Shown here: piece after piece, positions 12,050 through 25,721 of the stretch
Layout of the letters: each line of letters begins with the position of its first letter
Position numbering within the stretch: the stretch's first letter is position 1
Assembly (NCBI GenBank): GCA_027382625.1
Contig: JAJKFJ010021044.1
Location: 62,001-126,000 of the forward strand
Reading direction: 5' to 3'
Source of the DNA: Tetmemena sp. SeJ-2015
Taxonomy: Eukaryota; Ciliophora; Spirotrichea; Sporadotrichida; Oxytrichidae
Length of the DNA stretch: 64,000 nucleotides
The notes under the pieces: model-generated
Database searches by the model: none
Told to the model about the DNA's origin: nothing
Seen by the model: only the letters and a program-made list of their open reading frames with translations
Position numbers and translations under genes: made by a program

Positions 12050-15000
12050 CATTTTATGGCATAAAATTCATAATAAAAATTTATGAAAGACATTTTAAAT
12101 GATATTAAATAAGTTGTAGGATTTAAAATTGTTTTTAAAATTATTTCTTTTTTAGAGAAGTTAAAATGATTTAAGGAAAAAATTTCTTCTGCACTTTCGA
12201 GGGAACTTGCTTCATCACTATGATAAAAAGGAGCCTTTCTCTTATTAGCTTATAAGGAGAGCTGCTTCTGAAGCTGCTGTTCATAGTCTGAATCATCCTC
12301 TTAGTACTTAGAATTCAAATCTTATGGCTACGAGAAGTTGCTTTATAGCAAATAAAAAGGAATAAAATAGGTATCAAATTAGTTAGCTTTTTATGGCATT
12401 TGCGGTACTTAATAGAGACTTTTATGCATACATACCTGAGGACTAATTATATTTATCATTTTATTTAAAATAAAACATCTAATTTTAAATCTCAAGTAAC
12501 CATTTAAAATATAAACTAAGGAATGCTTTCTCTTGATTAATGATTTTATGTTCTTTTCATTTGCTCTCTTTCGTCTTTAAAATAAGGCTTAAAAATTCCC
12601 TAAGCCTTGATATTCTGAACGAATTACTCATTTCTGATGAATATTAAAAAAGAAAAAAATAAGTCTTAGTAACCTTGTATAGTATTTAAATTGCTCCGAA
12701 TCCATTAGGGAATTCTTCTTTGATAAATATATTTTTAAATTACCTATTTCTTTTTATGATCATAAAAGTTGGCATATCTCTCGTCAGCGAGTATCATGAC
12801 TCCATAGTCGTCTTTATGTCTGATGACTCTTCCAATAGCTTGGTTGATAGCCTTCCATGTCTGTTGAACATACCATTCTTTTAAGATAAGTTATAATTCC
12901 TAGCCATTGATGAGTGCTGAATTGTAATTTGATTGCTGCTTTTTCTTGTCCAAATAGTGCCTTTACAAGATAAGTCTAGGATCTGACAACTAAGCAACAC
13001 ACTATATAAATTTAATTTAAGCAAAAGGCTAGCCTATAATCACAACGCACCTAGCATCATGATCTGAGAAATCATAGCCCTCACTGAAATTTCCTCTGCA
13101 CACTCCAAATAACACAGCTCCTTTCTTCTGATAAGCTCCGAATTTAGAGGGGCCATCTCTCCTTGTCTCCAGCTGCTGGCATTTTATATCATTCAGGTAA
13201 CCCTCGATATTAAAAAGGGATAAAAATTAGTTTTTTTTTAAAGATAGCCTGCTTGTTTCTTACTTTGTCAGACTAAAAAATAAGAAGATAAGAACCTCTT
13301 CTTTATAGATATTTTTGGTTTTTTAAATATCTGGAATTATTCCTTTCTTAAGCCATTATTCATAGTAGTAGTTCATGTTTGCGTAGGAACTGAAGAACAC
13401 TAGCACTCCACCACAGTCAGCCACTCTCGTACAGGCATCCTTCACTACCATCCCATAGTCTTCATCGATCAACTTCTTCTGCTGGAAGTTTTGATTAAAC
13501 TTAGAAGAGAGCGCTACTCTTGAGGGGCCTTCCTTGCAAATTGAAAATTCAAATTTCTGTAGTTGCTTTATATAATTTAGTGTATAAAGATATAAATATA
13601 ATTTTTTAAGGCATATTAAATTATATTTAACATATCAACTTGTTTATAAAATACTCAAATAAATTATATAAAAATGACTGGCAATATTTATCCTTTTTGA
13701 ATCACATGACCTCCTGAGAACTATAATCATACACATTACAAATTATGAACTACTGAATGAAAATAGTATTTAGTTCTTATTCAAGCGTTTAGAAAGGAGA
13801 AATAGTTCCAGAAGTGATAAGCACAGACCAAGGATTCTTCTCTGCTATTTCCCCAAATATAAAACCAGGGTTGAATATAATATTTTTTCATTGTTAATTT
13901 GAAGCAGTATAGGTTGAACTCGTAAATGATTTTCTTTTTCTTTTGCTCTTCTTACTTCTTCTCTGTAAATATAAGTAAATGTAGAGTTAATTATCTTTAT
14001 ACTCTGGTTTAGTTTCTTCTTTGATTTTGATGTGGAAGTAGTGGTCTGGTGCAATATAAATTTAGTTACTATTCTTTGTTTATTGGGTATGCATCACTCT
14101 TTTAACCAGTTCTTTATTGATTTGTGAAAATAAACTACTCTATTATAAAGAGTTTGTGTAAATTCTTCTTAGCTTCTTGCACACGTTGAGTAGCATCTCA
14201 AGATAGGTTGTGCTGATCTTAGGAAAATATATACACATATAAGGAGCGAATACCTTGCTCAGCTCTGGTTTCTCATTTTAACCCTACTTTACTTTTGGAT
14301 CAGTCTCTTTCCTCCACTCCTCCATCTTTGCAGTGTACGCTCCAATCTCAGGCAAAAACATTATAATAAAATATAATTTAATGCATATCCAACTGCATCG
14401 AGTACCTTATAACTAACTCTAAGCACCGATAAACAGTTTTGAAATCTTCAGGCTAAAAAATTCTAACTATCGAGTTCTCATGTAGTACTGTTGAGTCTTT
14501 GAAAATAATACTTAATCAAAATTATTTTTACCTTATATATTTTTTGAAAGCGTTGGTTTTATCATCCTGAATGAATATCAAATCTGGATCTGATCTATCT
14601 CTCTATTGCTTTACAAAGTCTATAAGAGTTTGTAGGAAAATTAAAAAGAAATATAAAATGTGTATCTGTCTTATATCTTAGTTCTATGGCTTTAAAGTCA
14701 TCTATTAAAATATAGTAGCTATCCACCAACCATTAAGATATCTGGTGTATTCAATTTTTTCCGATCCCGAACAGAAATCAGATTTTAACTTATTTACTGA
14801 ATGAATTAATCGATTGGAACTATACCTTGCTCTTCTAATTAAAATTAAAGAAAATGACTTAGGTGCATTATGAACAAAGTAGTTTAGTTCCAACAATCTA
14901 TCAACCCCTTTTAGTTCCTTGATTCCTTATTTCATTTATTCAGTAGTGTAAGAGAAAGATGAGGTGTCCTTACAAGCGTTTGTGAAATTGTGACCTTCAT

Positions 15001-16132
15001 CAATCACAATGATGCATTTAAAAACCAAATCATGAAAATGAATAATCTAATTTTGTGAAGTCGAGACCATCTTTTTTGAAAAGTGTGGGATCCAAAATGT
15101 AATTATAGGGCATAAAGATTATATCAGCCTCCTTCAATTGCTACATTAAATTTATAAAATTTTTAATCATCGCAGAGAAGTAAGGGCATATCTTAGCTTC
15201 TCTGCCGGCATCGCAAATGTCCTCTATGTCAGCATGAGGTTTTACTTTATCAATAGTTTGGTAGATTACACTTTTGCTTTTTCCATCTTCCTGCTTTAAA
15301 TTCATGGAAGATTTATCAGGCTTGTAATATTAGCATCCATGGGCAACTGTTCTTGAAAGCTTGCACTGCTTTGTCAAGTCTTGGCCTTTGAAATTATTTC
15401 TCAGGTTGTCATTGATGCAGTAGTAATCTCATTTTAAATTAATAAGACCTATTTAAAATGATCTCTTGAGGCAAAAGTGACACTCTTGAAATATTAGTAA
15501 GGCGATTTCCTTATTTCCTTCTTTACTTAACTGAGCTAAGAGTGAGTCCTACTGGTATATATGAGTTTCAAGTTCTAAGCCGATTCTACTTCACTTATCC
15601 TTTTTTATAATTAAATGGATAAAATATTTACTCAGCAATTTATTATTGAAATATCCTACCTTCTAAGAACTAGTTCTCGCATTAAGAGCAAGACTGATAC
15701 TTAATCAAATCGAAGGACAAGAAGCTAGTCCCCTCCTTTACTGATTTTGCACAAGAGCAAGTTTTAGGTAAAGGATGCATTCTCTAGCGTATATTCTTTT
15801 TTCTTTGCTCCTCTATGAAGCCCAAAGTAGCGCTCAAAAGGCATAGTGTCTTTCCTGTTCCCGTGGGCATCTCAAGAGCAGCATTTTGCTTATTTTTTAA
15901 AGCTCTCACTCCGCAGCTCATGTACTCCTTCAATATAAAATAGGTATAAATCCTTTTAAACTTGATAGGCGACTTTGGGAAACTTGATATTGAGTCCTTC
16001 AATGTCTAAATTTTCATGGAAAATACTGAGAAACTTTCTTTCTATCTGCTCTAGTTATTCAACAAATTATTGCTCAGACTGTTCCTCCCTCTCTTCGTAG
16101 GAGTCATACTCTTAATCGTATTCTAGCTGCAT
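12050..16132 (-). CDS. RAD3/XPD-superfamily DNA helicase, RTEL1/FANCJ-type, copy 1
   Basis: ATP-dependent 5'-3' Fe-S DNA helicase, expected to be nuclear and to act on recombination or replication intermediates. Read on the minus strand from ATG 16132: [11 protein letters not shown], an IES, EYMSC, Walker [15 protein letters not shown] (about 15840), motif Ia [12 protein letters not shown] (about 15550), Fe-S region with [28 protein letters not shown] and EAKICPYF (about 15430-15180), and Walker [13 protein letters not shown] (about 15000; DEGH rather than the usual DEAH). The C-terminal motifs are [20 protein letters not shown] (about 13100), PRLILQRHYL and [20 protein letters not shown] (about 12830). 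The acidic and Q-rich tail reaches about 12050-12200; the exact stop is uncertain. Several introns or IESs interrupt it. RTEL1 is the closest match by motif order, but FANCJ or DDX11-like assignment cannot be excluded. Confidence 0.85.
15926..15950. other. IES candidate, 25 bp, pointer AAGGA
   Basis: On the gene strand AAGGA occurs twice, 25 bp apart (plus strand TCCTT at 15926-15930 and 15951-15955). Read straight through, the sequence forces a wrong frame. Removing 25 bp gives [17 protein letters not shown] leading into Walker A in frame, matching the family pattern FPxxPYxxQxEYM. There is no GT-AG boundary and 25 is not a multiple of 3, so excision is required. Confidence 0.85.
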
Positions 16133-16558
16133 TAATCAATAAATGATACAACAAAAATTCCGATTCAAAAGTAATACAAACCAATATTAGCATTCAATCT
16201 TTTGACACATGTTCTCTAATTAGTATGAAGTAAGCTAATTACAAATGAGAGTTAATTTGAAAAGACAATTTAATTATAAATTAAAATGGAAGTGTCTTGA
16301 ATGAATTTTTCAGGAGGAGGAGAATGCATATCTCATTTCGAATAGCTGAGAATTGCTTTATAAAAATAGTAATTATTTTTAAATTATCAATTTAAATTTA
16401 TTCTCAATTATAATTAGACTTACACTCCTTGTTGTTTTGCCTTAATATTGTAAACTTTAAATTAAACTTATGAGAATTTATATTCGAAATTCGAAAAGTA
16501 AAAAAAAAGATATTTAAAGCAAATTATTCGAAATAATTAGAAAATTAATAAAAAAATA
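16133..16558. other. Intergenic region between the two gene-pair copies
   Basis: AT-rich spacer separating the 5' end of helicase copy 1 (minus) from the 5' end of UBR1 copy 2 (plus). Promoters for both must lie here, but no specific element can be named. No gene is seen. Confidence 0.5.
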
Positions 16559-19500
16559 ATGAAAAAGGTGTTGTTTAATCTAAACTCAGAGTATACAATT
16601 GATGAGAATCAACTCAGCCATATACTCAAGCATCTAATTAAATCTTTGTTTATATATCCTCCTGCAATTTTAAAAACACTACACCAGTTATACGATAAAC
16701 AAATAATAGCGATCTAAGGAGAAGACTAGTCTCACAAATGGTTAAGTTTACTTTAATTAATTCGAAATTATAAAAATTTGAAAAAGATTTTTTTATATTC
16801 ACTGTGTAAGTGTGTTATATCAAAAATTATGAAGGATTATTTAAAAATTTAGATTGGAAATAAATAAATCAAAGCTGTCAAGATTTATAGATAGAGAAAA
16901 GGAGATTCCTAAAACTTAAGCCAGAAAAAGACGCTAGATTTTATTCTATATCAAATAAGGGGCATGCCAAATAACGATTCATTGATATGAACGAATTGTT
17001 AACTTAATGACTTCTTTATTCTAAGAGCTAATAATTCTTTACAATTATTTTATCACTTTATAAAATTTTATACTTCGAGATTTCTGGGGAAATGGAAAAG
17101 TAATACTATTTGGAGAATTAAGCATGAGAAAGGGAGAAATTACTCTTAAAAAATAAGCTAAATCAACAGGAGTCTGTGCAAAAGGCATAAATTAAAATGA
17201 AATCGTTTGGGAATGCTTCGATTGCTAGCTCTATCCTCTCTGTTTTTAATGCTCTGAATGTTTTGAGAAAAGTGATCACACTCAAAAAAATAAAAATTTA
17301 AAAATAAAATTATAAATTTTTCAATAAAAACTGAAAACTTATTTTGATTGGCCATAAGATTAAAATGCATATTATATTAAATAAGAAAGGAAAAATTCTA
17401 AAGCTCCTATTTGTTCCAAAATAAGTTTGGAGCTAGGAGTCGATATTTTTCCAATCATTACTATGTTTCTAGTTAAAGGAAAACCTCTAAAGGCTTTTTA
17501 ATCGTCAATCAACAAATGAGGTAGTGATTTAGTTGAGGAGTGTGATTATGGCGAGACCCGAAGGTTTCCTATAGTATCACTAATCTCCAATTTTGATATG
17601 CCATATTTTAATGATCCATTCTCCAGCCATAAGCATAGTCCACACTAAGTAATGATAGTCTTATAATTCGATAAGAGAATTTTCGTCAGGGTAAAATAAG
17701 AGTAAGCTGCTGGATACTCATTTGAAGTCTCTTGAGTAGGCTAAACCTTTTGAAATGTTCTAAATTTTGCAAATTAGGGTGTTACCTCATACAAGCAATG
17801 TCTCAACTATGTTTTTAGGCTTAGTTATTTTCCCTTGCTGATCATATTACAATTCCAATTAATGTCTTTTGGCCGCCTTACGCTTAGACAAGCAAATATA
17901 TTTAGACGAGGCATAGAGATTTTTAACCCCTTTACATTTTTCCCAGTTGTGATTGGAGTAGTGAGTCTCCAATTCATGAGCTCATCACAAGTACTCAATA
18001 CATTGCAAAAGAATATTACTCATGATTTAATTATTTATTGTCTGTTGGTACTTCATAATTTCTCTCCTATAAATTATTAAATGCATCATAATTTTGTAGG
18101 AAGCTGCTATTGCGGAGACGCAAACAGTTGGAAGACTTAAGGAAATTGCAAAGATCATACAGGATTATAGAATAGTAAACTCATAAATTGTCATTATATA
18201 AGTATGGGGAAATTTAAACTAACTATTGAAAAAATATTTAATTTTTTGATAAAAAGATTACCACTAATGTGAATTTATAGGTCAATTATGCTTTATTTGT
18301 GATCATATTGTTGCACTAATTTTATAAGGGTGAAGGATAAAAGGTGCAGTAAAGAGAAATTACTAATATTGAGTAAGTAAGCTACAATTTGACAACTAAT
18401 ATAGTTTTCATAAACCTTTTAATCATCTTAATTTATCCACCTCTCTATATCATACAATTTAGAGAACGATTACAAATTAATACAAGATTAGAAAAAGGAC
18501 AAAGACTTATTTAAATTATTTAATAAAGAATGTATGGAATCTTATTATTTGCTTATTTTTAAATAATCTTTAAATTATGAATTTATTCATTTATGATTTA
18601 GAGGTTATATTGATTGGTTTATATCGGTCGTTTTCTAATCATTAACTTAAGAAATGATAGAGAGAGCCACGTTTTTAATAAGTTTCTTGATCTCAATTTT
18701 GAAAAAGCAGTGCCAGATAATTGAGAAACATAATCTAGAAAGATAATTCTCGTCCTACATATTATATGAACAAATGATTGTAGTTTAGATTATTATATTT
18801 TAATTGCTCAAATGTCCACACTCGAATTTCTGGACTATCTGATAGATCTATCTCCAGCCTTCATCATTAAGATTAAAGGGGAGGGTAGATAAATGGAATT
18901 ATGGAATTAAAATTTATATATATTTTTACTAATAGGTATCAAAGAATTGTATATTTGTAAAGAAATCCAAATCGAAGTATCATTTATTTTTTATAGCAAA
19001 TTAATGTTACAATTTTATTATTATAGATATTGAAGTAAGCGGCTTGTTTATTTAAAATAATATAAGTCAATTTGCAACGAGTGTTTTTGTTTTTTATTAA
19101 ATTCTTATTCAAATTATAATCCAAAATAATAATAAAATGAAATTTATAGATAAAAAATATTAATTATATTTATATTTCTTTCCTCTTTGTCTATTGTTCT
19201 TATTCTTCGCTGATGAATCAATGAATCAATTTATATACCCAAATATATCTATCCTAAGCATCTTTTATGTAGAATTAGAAATTAGAGCTTTTTGAATATG
19301 AAGGGAGTGGAAACAGTTAAAAACGACTACCCTAAGATTATCTATCATTCATTTTTTAATATAATCAAATATTTAAATTTAAGATCTTCTCCTAAATGGT
19401 AAAAGAAGATCTTACTGTCTCTTTACGAGACTATCCTAACCACATTTGCAAGAATTCTAAATCAGGGAATCTAATTTATTTTAAACATGGCTATAAAATA

Positions 19501-22500
19501 AGTCTTTAAAATTAAAAAAAGCCGAGTAGAATATGTGACTGCACCCTATTTGACTATATTGCCCGCACAAATCAATATAGAAATCAAGAAGTGCAGGAAA
19601 TGTTTAATATATTATAATTTATGTTTCGCGATATTTTGACAAAGCTATTAGTTGACCAAGACATTAAGAATTTAGTAGGTGAAAGTTTCTTTAATAATTA
19701 TCTTGATATGATATCTCATGATAATAGAAATATATTTGTAAATAATGGAGGAAGCTATCATTAATTTTTTGTTATTACTATAATTTTTTTAAAAATTAAT
19801 ATGTCTTTTTGCAAAGTACTACTTTTTTACTTAGACTAATTTATTAAAGTAGTGTTAGAGTTTTCTTTTTAATTAGTTTTAGTTATCTCTTTTTATATTT
19901 TAAATTAAGTTTGGTAAAAATAATTTTAAAAGGCAAGAAATCTAAAGGAAATTCTAAAAAATAGAGGAATAAATAAAAGAATCTATATCAGCTTGATTTT
20001 TAGAATTTAGTACATCACAAAAAATCTAAGCTCTAATAATTGCTCTGTGATTAGTGAAATCTGATTTATTTTTGCTATTTTTTAAATTTTATCGAAATTA
20101 ATGAAAAACGAAACAGAATTTTAGAATATTTAATAAAGTAAAATTAATTTATAAATATAATTTAAAGCTACAACAATATTATGATCTAACTCTAATCCAA
20201 TGATTAAAATATATTGTTTGATATAGCAAAGTAGTTCATTATAGAACAGCCTCATCTTTTAGAAAACTATTTTTTGACATTAAACTAAATCTTAGAAAAG
20301 TTTTTGAAAGACATTCAAACCCCTATATCACTAATATCTCTGGAATATTAAAAAGTAAAAAAATTGAATTTTAACTAAATTTAATTTGTATAAATAGATT
20401 ATTTAACAGAAAATCAAAGCCTGAAAATATAATGAAAAGCTTTGAGCACTCATAGCATTTATTTTTAATTAAAATTATTGGAAGAGATATTTGCCACGAC
20501 TTAAGGCAAAAAGGTTAGCCATAATTTTGAGAGTGAGACAGGCAGATTAGTTCAATTTAACTTGATGACTTAAAAGCTTACAAGAGCATTTAATAAAGTT
20601 CTCTGGACGAGCTAAGAAAAATATATAATTAAATAAAAAAAGATGGCTACTAATTCAGCACTGTGAGTAAAGGAATTCTCAAAGGAAGATATAATTAATT
20701 CTTTAAGAAAAACAACACTTTTAAAGTATTTAATCGTTAGCAATAAAATTTTAGTAAAGCAAATAATAAGTCATTATTTTCTCCGCAATAAAAAAAGTAT
20801 AATTATATTAGTTTTAATTCAAAATAAATAGTTAAAGGTCTAGTTTTTTATTTTCTTTTAAGTTGACAATCTGTTTGAATGATGGTCGAAATTTCTTGGG
20901 AAAATTATCAGCAAATATTTTAATCTAAAGGACAGACTTCATTTATTAAATGATGAAGAGTATGAAAACTTTATATTTTACTGATCTTACAGAGCTTCTA
21001 GAAAATCACACTCATATAATTTATTTACTTTTTAAGATTAAATAATTTAGCAATGAATAAGATTAAGAAAGACAAAATGTTAAAGCAACTTAAAAAATAA
21101 AAATAGGTCAAAACACTCTGAAATTTTTATTCTATCTTAATAGCATTTGAACTTGAAGGATACCTAAATAATATAATTGCCTTCTCAAATAAAAAAGCAA
21201 AGAACTGAACCTCAACATTTGAATATTTTCTTTATCCATCAGAGCGATGATAATGCTTTTTTTGCAGATCAAGCAAATCCTATTACTGCTTAAGAATCTA
21301 TTTTTTAGCCATAATTTTAGAAAGGTGAAGTTTGATTCTCGCATTTTCAGAGTGAGACCAATCCTATTATTCTTGAGCAAAAAATGGTTGGTATGCAGAA
21401 ATAGGACATCTTAAAATAGAAATTATGTAGAGAGTTTCGACTTTTTAAAAATAGTGAATCTTTCTTAGAAGTGTAGGTTTAAATTCCACTTCACCTAAAA
21501 CAAAGAAGAAGCAGGCAATAGTTTTATAAAGACCTCTGCAAGTTAAGATCCTAAATTTTATTCTGGAAGCATTGAAGTAATCTGATTATCTTTTGGTAAT
21601 CTTTCTCTAAGATCATATTGAGCTAATAAAATCACGGCTAAAGTCATATAATTTTGCTTTTTTAGCCGCTAAAATGTATTTATTATTTTTATTAATAGCT
21701 TTTTAATAATTGATTTAACTCAAAATAGTAGAGATTTCAACAGAAAACAGTTATATTATCTAGAAGGCGAGTTCTTTTCCATTCCGAATGATTTCTTAGA
21801 TAGCATAGACCTTTAAGATATTGAAATAAACAAAAAGATTATCTCTTACTTCATAGAAATGTTTAGAGACTTAAGTCCTTAGTTTGATTATTATAAACTT
21901 TTGTTTTTATTGAGAATCTTGCAAATACAAATTAAGGAACCTTCATAATTCCTCTACATCGGAGTTTCTCGAGGTACTTCATTAGACTTATCATGTCAAA
22001 CTTTTTTATCGAGAAGGAAAATTAATCTAACAGTTATAAATAATAGATTAAATCATTTAATTGTCAGTCATCCAAACTAAACATTGGCGTTTTAAGAAAA
22101 TGATACCCCATTAACTCATTCAATTGATTTGTAAAAAGTTTTAGACATAAATGACAATAAACCTAAAAGTATAAATAAGATTGCTAATCTTTATTTAATA
22201 ATGTTTCATTATTATAGATTTAGCGTTGATTTAGCGAAATTTTTTTAAAAATTTATTACCAGTACTTATAGTTAAGTTTTTATTGATGAGATCCCTACTG
22301 TAGTTCTTCACACTCCTTGGCTGTTGAAAAGTGGTTTTTTTTGCGCCATCTAGGGCTCATTCGATAGCTCTTGTAAAATTAGCTGGACTTTATCCTGTGC
22401 GTTTATCCTCTATCTGCTCTCCTGATGGAGTTAACTGGACTTTAATGTGGCAGGTGCCAATTATTCATAAATGTAACCTCCTAATTAAATTGCCCTCACA

Positions 22501-25500
22501 AATTGAGGATTCAGCCAAAATGCACAGGATCTTTTTTCCTCGCCTTTAAATGAGTTTCCATTTGATACCCATATTGTTAGGGTTTAGAAATAAAATAATG
22601 AATATCATGCACAGAGATTTGAAACCTGAAAATATACTTTTTATATCAAAACTTAAAAGTTAAAATAGTTTCTTATTTATTTCTTTAGAAGAAAAAAAAC
22701 TAAAATTATTTGAGCTATAATAAGGAAAAAAAAAGTTTTTTAGAGATAGAGCTCATAATATCTGAGAAACAGAATGGTTTTTAGAAATTATTTAAAAGTT
22801 AGAATGTTATAAATCACTTTTTTTGAAATTAATTAGGTTAACTGTCAATTAATTAAAAACTTTTACCCGCGGGGGGTTCGAACGACCGTCCTCCAATCAT
22901 TAATCAGACTTCGCCCTGCTCAATGGTATTTCTACTATTGAGTCTGATTAATGATTGGAGGACGGTCGTTCGAACCCCCCCGCGGGTAAAAGTTTTTAAT
23001 TAATTGACAGTTAACCTAATTAATTTCAAAAAAAGTGATTTATAACATTCTAACTTTTAAATAATTTCTAAAAACCATTCTGTTTCTCAGATATTATGAG
23101 CTCTATCTCTAAAAAACTTTTTTTTTCCTTATTATAGCTCAAATAATTTTAGTTTTTTTTCTTCTAAAGAAATAAATAAGAAACTATTTTAACTTTTAAG
23201 TTTTGATATAAAAAGTATATTTTCAGGTTTCAAATCTCTGTGCATGATATTCATTATTTTATTTCTAAACCCTAACAATATGGGTATCAAATGGAAACTC
23301 ATTTAAAGGCGAGGAAAAAAGATCCTGTGCATTTTGGCTGAATCCTCAATTTGTGAGGGCAATTTAATTAGGAGGTTACATTTATGAATAATTGGCACCT
23401 GCCACATTAAAGTCCAGTTAACTCCATCAGGAGAGCAGATAGAGGATAAACGCACAGGATAAAGTCCAGCTAATTTTACAAGAGCTATCGAATGAGCCCT
23501 AGATGGCGCAAAAAAAACCACTTTTCAACAGCCAAGGAGTGTGAAGAACTACAGTAGGGATCTCATCAATAAAAACTTAACTATAAGTACTGGTAATAAA
23601 TTTTTAAAAAAATTTCGCTAAATCAACGCTAAATCTATAATATCATTTTTACCAAACTAAACAAGTTCTATAAAATTTTAAAACTTATTTTTACCAAAAA
23701 AATAAATGGAATTAGTCTCTAAAACATTAAATTATAAACAAAATGGAGAGATTTTTGTTAATTTTCTTCTCACATTAATCTCCTTTTCTTATAAAATTAT
23801 GGTGTTTTGAATTAAGGAGAAGATAATTAGCTATTTGTCAATCTACTTCAACATAAAGAAGATCTACTGTAAATAGCTTAAAGATATTTGAATTTTGATG
23901 GAAAATTTGAAACTCTGGAATAGCAAATGGACATGCTCAAAATGAAATTCACAATTAATATAAAAGATATAAATGATCTTAATTCCGCAAATCTATTCAT
24001 TAAATTTCTCGAATGAAGTTTTTGCAGGCAAGTATGTTATGAATGGGCACAAAATGAGATATGTTAACTAATTTTAGTTTCACTATTTTTATACTTTCTC
24101 CTATTCTTTATTAATGAATAAATTTATTTCTTTTGGGCTTTTCTAAATAATCCTTGCGATCGCTCAAATTAATATGGCTCAAATACAATTACTTTATCGG
24201 AGGTAGATACAAACAAATGCAAAAAAATATATTATTCTCACATAACAGCTGTAGAAGACGAATTTAGAAATAGGAGCTGAAGCATTTTACTCTGAATTTG
24301 AGATGAATCCGTTGACTTTGGCTGTGCTATCAGGTAATTGCAATTTTATATCTCCTTTAAAAAGTTATTATCTTGAACTAATCTCGAGTGAACTATGATT
24401 TGGATTTATTATATTTGAGAATATACTTACTATTATGCTTTATTCGGTGTTCAGCATTTCGATTTAGCATTCTCTCATTACAATATTTGTTAGGAGTGGG
24501 CCAAGAAAAACTTTCAATCATGTCGCATTTTCTTCTTTGAGCCAAATGTGAATTATTACCATCTTATTAATGAAAATAATTATCTAAATAATAATCAAGT
24601 ATGTGATTAATTTAAACTACATTTTATGAGTTTCTCTCAACCTCCGATCAAGTAATCGTATTTGAGCCATATAATCTTTATTGTTTTTGATATCTGTTTT
24701 AATTAGATTGATCCTATTTATTCTTTATTTTAACTTTAACTAAAATTTTTGACAATAAATATTTTTTTTGTCCATAGAGATGAAAGAGAACTTAGATGCC
24801 ACTATTTGACACCCTATTGATTTCCATTATAATTAAACTCTATTTTAAATTAAATTCAAACTTATAATTATCATCATTAAACTACTTTAAGCTCCAGATT
24901 CTTAGGATATTGTGAACAAGATTTTATAGTTGTCCTTTCAAGATAAATGGCTTAAAAAATTTTCTGATTAACTTAAGCAAATCAATTTAAAAGGAGGTCA
25001 AAATGAAAAAGTATTTTTTTATTTTTTTATTATTATTATTATTTTTTTGTATTCGATACTGAAAAAATATAAAATACTTAATGCAATTACTCAGATAAAA
25101 AATTAAGACTACTCATAATACAACAACTGAGGCTTTTTATTTTGCTATAGACTCACGAACTATCAATCTTATATTCATTATAAGACAAAAATAATAGCTA
25201 CTTAGAAAATAACAAGGTAAATAATCTCTCAGTTTTAATAAAATCAAAAAAATGAGGCTATAGTTTATTAGTGCTTTTAAAGAACGATTTGAGAAGATAT
25301 CTTATCATCATTTATTTAGCTTAAAGATAATTTAAAAATCTTATCCATCAAATTATTTCCCTTGGGTTGAAAGCTGACATTGAATAGATTAGAGCAATTT
25401 CTCTAGGATCTTACATGGACTAACCCTATATGTCTGAAATTCTAAAAGAGATAACTATCTAAACGCTAGATGCTCAGAAGGGAAAAAATAATAATTTTCT

Positions 25501-25677
25501 TTTGTAAATGAAAAATTATGTTCGAAATTAAGCCAGAATACTACAAGTAGTATGATCCTTACCACTTTTTCTATCCACTTGATTAAGAGAAAGCTGTTGA
25601 AATTGTAGAATCATTAAATATATCAATTATAATTGCAAAGATTAAGAGGAATTAACGAAAGCATCTATTATTTTAAA

Positions 25678-25721
<44 letters not shown>

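Larger units (their letters stand above)
22210..23642. repeat. Near-perfect palindrome, arms of 701 and 702 bp, 30-bp spacer
   Basis: The left arm 22210-22910 is the reverse complement of the right arm 22941-23642, around the spacer 22911-22940. The only length difference I found is a homopolymer of six G in the left arm against seven C in the right. The flanks outside the arms differ and align to UBR1 copy 1 (about 6480 on the left, about 6670 on the right), so the palindrome sits inside an insertion within UBR1 copy 2. It is either a real, recent inverted duplication or a fold-back artefact of amplification, sequencing or assembly. Confidence 0.95.

Noticed and set aside
22331..22549. 72-codon open frame repeated in mirror at 23303-23521
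   Set aside because: Identical only because it lies in the palindrome arms. There is no recognisable motif, and the opposite strand is at least as protein-like.
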